DNA from: Zygnema cylindricum
Lineage: Eukaryota > Streptophyta > Zygnematophyceae > Zygnematales > Zygnemataceae
Direction of reading: 5' to 3'
DNA: 64,000 nt
Assembly: GCA_037447655.1 (NCBI GenBank)
Contig: JBBHKE010000045.1
Coordinates: forward strand, 122,177-186,176
Shown here: positions 60,801 to 64,000 of the stretch, in pieces
How positions within the stretch are numbered: the stretch's first letter is position 1
Layout of the letters: each line of letters starts with the position of its first letter
Program-made: the position numbers and the translations under genes
The notes under the pieces: model-generated
Told to the model about the DNA's origin: nothing
Seen by the model: only the letters and a program-made list of their open reading frames with translations
The model's database searches: none

Positions 60801-62796
60801 TGTGAGAAATAGCGAAATCTAATCGCAATTTCAACTTCAACGGGATTCAACTTTCATTTTTTGTTGTTTTTGGGTACGATTTGTTTTTGGGTATTTACTA
60901 TTTCTGGGTTTTCTGTTTGTTTTTGGGTATTTTCTATTTTTGGGTATTTACTTTTTTTGTGGCTTTCGGGGTGCAGATGATTACGTGGAAAACTGCTCGC
61001 TTTGGCACCACGTTTGCCATATTTGAGAATCCGACAAAAGCGGATGGAGCGTTCAAAGCGCTGAAGGGAGCACAAGATAAGGTGAGAAAACAGGAAACGG
61101 GCATTAAAAACGAGCATTTGGAGTTCAGATCTCCCTCTCTCTATCCCTCTCTCCCTCCCTCCTCCTCTCGCTCTCCCTCTCCCTCTCACCACATCCCCCT
61201 CCCCTCCCCCCTCGCTCTCCATTTCTCCCTTCCCCCCTCTCCCCCTCCCCCCCTTTCCCCCTTCCCCTCTCCCTCCCCCTCCCCTCTCCCTCTCACCCAC
61301 TCCTCCACTCCCCCACTCCCCCACTCTCCCCCTCTCCCCTCTCCCCTCTCCCCTCCCCCCTCCCTCCTCCCCCCTCCCCCCTCCCCCCTCCCCCCTCCCC
61401 CCTCCCCCCTCCCCCCTCCCCCCTCCCCCCTCCCCCCTCCCCCCCTCCCCCCTCCCCCCTCCCCCCTCCCCCCTCCCCCCTCCCCCCTCCCCCCTCCCCC
61501 CTCCCCCCTCCCCCCTCCCCCCTCCCCCCTCCCCCCTCCCCCCTCCCCCCGCTCCCCTCTCCCCTCTCCCCTCTCCCCTCTCCCCTCTCCCAAAAAAATG
61601 AAACCAAAATTGATTTTTTTATCTGCTGGAACCAATGGGAATGTCAAATAGGAAAAAACCCCAAATATTACAAAATTGGATTGCACAAATGGGTTCAGTG
61701 GGAACAAATGGTAAAAAACTATGTACCTCAAAATGCCAAAAAGTACCTTTGAATCATACACTTTTTCAAATATATCGCCTCCCAATCCTTTTAACCTAGG
61801 TTCAGAAGTTTTTGCACTCCTTAAATTTTATGATGTGAGTTTATCAGTGATTGTCGCATCCAATGAGGTTTAACTTAGAGACTTAAAAAATAAATATAAC
61901 AAAGAAAATTCAAGATTGAAAAAAGAATAATATTCAAGATTGGAGTAATATACCGTGTTTTTATGTGCTTTTTGTTGGGTCTGAAGGATGCACTTGGGAG
62001 GTTTCAAAAAACGGTCCGTTTTAAAACCACGTCAGGAAATGTCATCGAGGTGGTTGTTCGAAAAATGGGTTGTCACAATGGGCAACTTTTTGGTTCGGAT
62101 TCGAGAAAAAGATCGAGGAAGGATGACGAAGAGGAGAACAAAAAAGGAGGCATTGGGGACGAAAAGGTCAGGAAGGAAAAAAAGAGGGAAGCTTTAGTCG
62201 ATACGACCGGGGAAGATTTGATCGAAGGACTAAACGGAAAATCGAAGTTGAAAAAGAGGAAGTCGAACCTGACTGTAAAGGAGGAGAGAGAGAGAGAAGG
62301 GGGCAGAGTTGAGATGGAAGGGAATGAGGGGAGGGAGAAAGTGAACGTAAAAGTGGAAGTTAAGGTAAAGGAGGAGGATGAGGGAGAGATTGTACCTCCT
62401 TCGGAACAGTCAAATAGAAAAGATAGTGAAAATGGAGATAGGATAAAGGATGGCCTCCTAAAAAGTCGGGAATCGAGCTCAAAGAAGAAACGGAGAGAAA
62501 AAAGGGCCATTGAGAATATGAATAAGGGAGAGGGAGGAGAGAATGGAGAAAACGGAGGAGTAGAAGGGAGAGTGCCTGAAGGTAGTGGGGGAGAGGTTGT
62601 TAGAGAAATAGAGAGGCTGGGAGGTGTTATGGAAAGTATTAAAGGAAGTGATGTAGAAAAGCATAGTGGTGGTAACCATTTTGAGGTTGAAGCTCAAGTC
62701 GAAATTTTGAAAAGAAAATTAGAAGAGAGAAACGCGGAAATTGCGGCTCTCCAACGAATCGTAGGAGAGCTCGCGAAAAAACAGTTATCCTATTAA
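48856..62796 (+). CDS. Small RNA degrading nuclease (SDN family), 13 coding exons
   Basis: Exons 48856-48921, 49819-49995, 52512-52601, 54288-54356, 55426-55566, 56334-56450, 57134-57203, 57753-57850, 58759-58773, 58936-59070, 60005-60112, 60977-61081, 61987-62796. They total 2001 bp, 666 residues, with continuous phase. The N-terminal region (residues 23-134) matches the helical domain of plant SDNs. The DEDDh 3'-5' exonuclease follows: AIDCEMC (Exo I, D157/E159), GHGLHNDLK (Exo II, D241), and H295-x4-D300 in IHNSVEDA (Exo III). An RRM-like fold has RNP2 LFIHRI (335-340) and RNP1 FGTTFAIF (371-378). Residues 420-625 are Lys/Glu-rich and disordered, and the C-terminus (629-666) is a coiled coil. 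Known SDNs trim 2'-O-methylated miRNAs from the 3' end. Which SDN paralogue this is cannot be told. The 5-residue exon 58759-58773 is the weakest call. No lesions. Confidence 0.9.
48958..49770. repeat. GGGAGG polypurine array in SDN intron 1
   Basis: About 800 bp of (GGAGGGA)n and (GAGGGAGGGAGAGG)n on the coding strand, filling most of the intron 48922-49818. Runs of three or more G recur every few bases, so G-quadruplexes are possible in the transcript. The 300-400-residue open frames here are repeat translation. Confidence 0.93.
50036..50145. repeat. TTTAGGG-like motifs and poly-T run in SDN intron 2
   Basis: Three TAGGGTTT motifs (telo-box-like) at 50040-50078 are followed by three poly-T runs to about 50143. 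The motifs are too few and interrupted to be telomeric DNA. Confidence 0.7.
52074..52288. mobile_element. TA-flanked MITE in SDN intron 2 (215 bp)
   Basis: Left CACCATGAATTGCGATTA after TA (52072-52073); right CTAATAGCGATTCAGGGTG before TA (52289-52290). It has the length of the 217-bp subfamily. It contains a poly-C run of about 20 bases (52230-52250). Two further left-type ends (52786 and about 53609) lie in intron 3 without partners. Confidence 0.7.
54595..54800. repeat. CCTTAGAAAATC tandem repeat in SDN intron 4
   Basis: Five or six diverged units of about 35-40 bp, each with two CCTTAGAAAA(T)-type halves. Confidence 0.75.
56455..56915. repeat. TACTCATATTGTCAATTTG minisatellite in SDN intron 6
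   Basis: About 12 diverged units of 36-40 bp built on TACTCATATTGTCAATTTG and TACTCATCTACTA. The unit is open in all three plus frames, which creates spurious overlapping open frames. Confidence 0.92.
57865..58240. repeat. CACCATTATTAATGTGGATACAA minisatellite in SDN intron 8
   Basis: About 8-9 units, spaced around 37-42 bp, of TCACCATTATTAATGT followed by GGATACAATCTTTTT variants. It starts only about 20 bases after the donor of exon 8, so it directly abuts the splice site region. Confidence 0.9.
59075..59555. repeat. Polypyrimidine CCTT/CCCT array in SDN intron 10
   Basis: (CTTT)n and (CTTC)n to about 59380, then an almost perfect (CCCT)n run of about 40 units (59380-59548). On the coding strand this is pyrimidine, the opposite polarity to intron 1. 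Confidence 0.95.
61130..61592. repeat. CCCCCCT 7-bp array in SDN intron 12
   Basis: CTCCCT sequence grades into a nearly perfect 7-bp repeat (CCCCCCT, 61361-61550) on the coding strand. The template strand carries G6-A repeats, and C-rich RNA would be produced. Confidence 0.95.
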
Positions 62797-64000
62797 GTAT
62801 CGTGTTCCTGACAAGAAAAAAAATACAAAAATGAAAAGAAAGAGAGCGATGAATAAAAGAGCAATGAGAAAAAAATCGAAAGAGTGTTGCGTTTTATGTG
62901 ATGTGATCTCCGTTGTATACTTTCTTCCGGAGTGAAAATTTTCCGTCTGTCTACTATTTTCTTCGTTTTATCTTTTCTTCAGTAGAAGTAGGTAAAAATG
63001 TAAATGGTAAATTGTAAATAATTAAAACATAATCGTGGTGAGTCACGGAAAGGTTGTCAGGTAGCGTGGTTACATGGCTGATTTTATGAAGCTTAAAAAA
63101 CCTTTTGAATAGTTAAAAATAAACTGTGCATTGGTGGAGAGACAGTGAGGGAAGGGAAAGGGAATAAAGTCGAGTTTAGAAATTTTATTATGTATGATAA
63201 GTGCAAGTCATTACAGTGAACAAAAAGCTTTAGTGAGTGACGCTGGTCAAGGAAGATATACTGTGTGTCATCATCAGCATTTATGTCTCTATTGCAGCTA
63301 ATTTCATTTTTTTTTCGTGCTTGTACGTCTGATTTCGTTGGAAGACCGCCAATCGGAAGGCTGAGAATCTTACCTTTCCACTGCTACAATACCGTTCGTT
63401 TGGAAATCTAACGTCTGCACGTAGAAAAGTCGATTGAAGTGTTGAAACTAAATACTAAGGGCACTTTCCCATGTAACCGAAACTTTAATCTTGTAACTAT
63501 GTTTCTAGCGAAGATTCTCCGTACTACTTTCAGAGCATTCCGATGTAAACACAAAAAACTTGTTACTTTAAAAAGTGACTTACGGAGACATGTACGAAAC
63601 ACGTGACACATGAAGCGGTAGAGAAAATGTTGCCCAACTTCCACGCAGCTTCTATTCCAGACGTCCACCCGCACGCTGTACAGTTTTTGTGACGTCGTAA
63701 TGCCTGTACGACACATCGTCAACGTGGAGGCTTTCACCAGTGCCGTAGTTGCTTAGTTCTTCCACAGACCGCCCCTCTCTTCTGTGCCATGTCGTCTCTT
63801 TGTACTTTACATCATCCTTTTTCTCCATTTTCGCACACACAGGTACAAAACATATCAACATAGTTTAACGAAAAACCATTTCTGCTCAAAAAAAGGGAAA
63901 AAACTCGGTCCTTCTCAAAAAAAAAAAAAAAACCAGGACCACATTAAAATCTTCATATGCTCCTTATATCTCTGCCTTGGAAAATTATTACACCGAAAGC
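62797..64000. other. 3' flank of the SDN gene with old repeat fragments
   Basis: AATAAA at about 62853 is a plausible polyadenylation signal. Near 63270-63430 a diverged segment shares TTCGTGC, GGAAGACCGCCAATCGGAAGG-type motifs with the 217-bp MITEs. No gene is supported to the end of the window. Confidence 0.5.

Noticed and set aside
61186-61785. Gly/Arg-rich frames of 100-200 codons in SDN intron 12
   Set aside because: Products of the 7-bp CCCCCCT repeat.
63408-63861. A possible minus-strand gene at the right edge
   Set aside because: The frames show no recognisable domain, no splice consistency, and overlap MITE-like sequence.

Overview
This window is nuclear DNA from a photosynthetic plant, probably a land plant. 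Three spliced protein genes carry it: a thylakoid-lumen PsbP-domain protein, a secreted SMP-30/gluconolactonase-like beta-propeller protein, and a small-RNA-degrading nuclease (SDN) with an exonuclease domain, an RRM and a coiled coil. Each could be rebuilt exon by exon with GT..AG junctions and continuous phase. Long introns, Ty1/copia elements and many MITEs confirm a repeat-rich eukaryotic nuclear genome. I cannot name the species or place the lineage more closely.

Layout. 1-722: 3' flank. 722-6102 (minus): PsbP gene, 8 coding exons, with a hAT MITE in its last intron and other MITEs in an intron and upstream. 7934-14200 (minus): SMP-30-like gene, 9 coding exons, introns rich in simple repeats. 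14.2-22.6 kb: intergenic, with a decayed copia LTR, two PIF/Harbinger-type elements, a degenerate second copy of the 3' end of the SMP-30 gene, and several TA-flanked MITEs. 22.6-31.5 kb: a decayed Ty1/copia element (minus sense) with perfect 5-bp target duplications; its 5' LTR was split by a second copia-type element, which itself contains a large inverted duplication of a third LTR. 31.5-33 kb: intergenic. 33-45.8 kb: remains of a large pogo/CENP-B-type DNA transposon (plus sense) with a DDE transposase, an unrecognised acidic upstream ORF and many short CGACGAC/GTCGTCG hairpins; another copia element (35967-42323) sits inside it and splits the upstream ORF. 46.4-47.4 kb: a 1-kb polypurine repeat block. 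48856-62796 (plus): SDN gene, 13 coding exons, with strand-asymmetric polypurine/polypyrimidine arrays and minisatellites in its introns. 62.8-64 kb: 3' flank with old repeat fragments.

How the parts relate. The three host genes are unrelated in pathway: chloroplast lumen, secretory route, and small-RNA turnover. The TE block is a stratified record of insertion into insertion. The most unusual structures are the LTR palindrome at 28659-29703, which could be transcribed as a long hairpin RNA, and the CGACGAC hairpin family of the DNA transposon. It may be chance that an SDN gene lies in the same window as a possible siRNA-generating palindrome; no functional link can be claimed from sequence.
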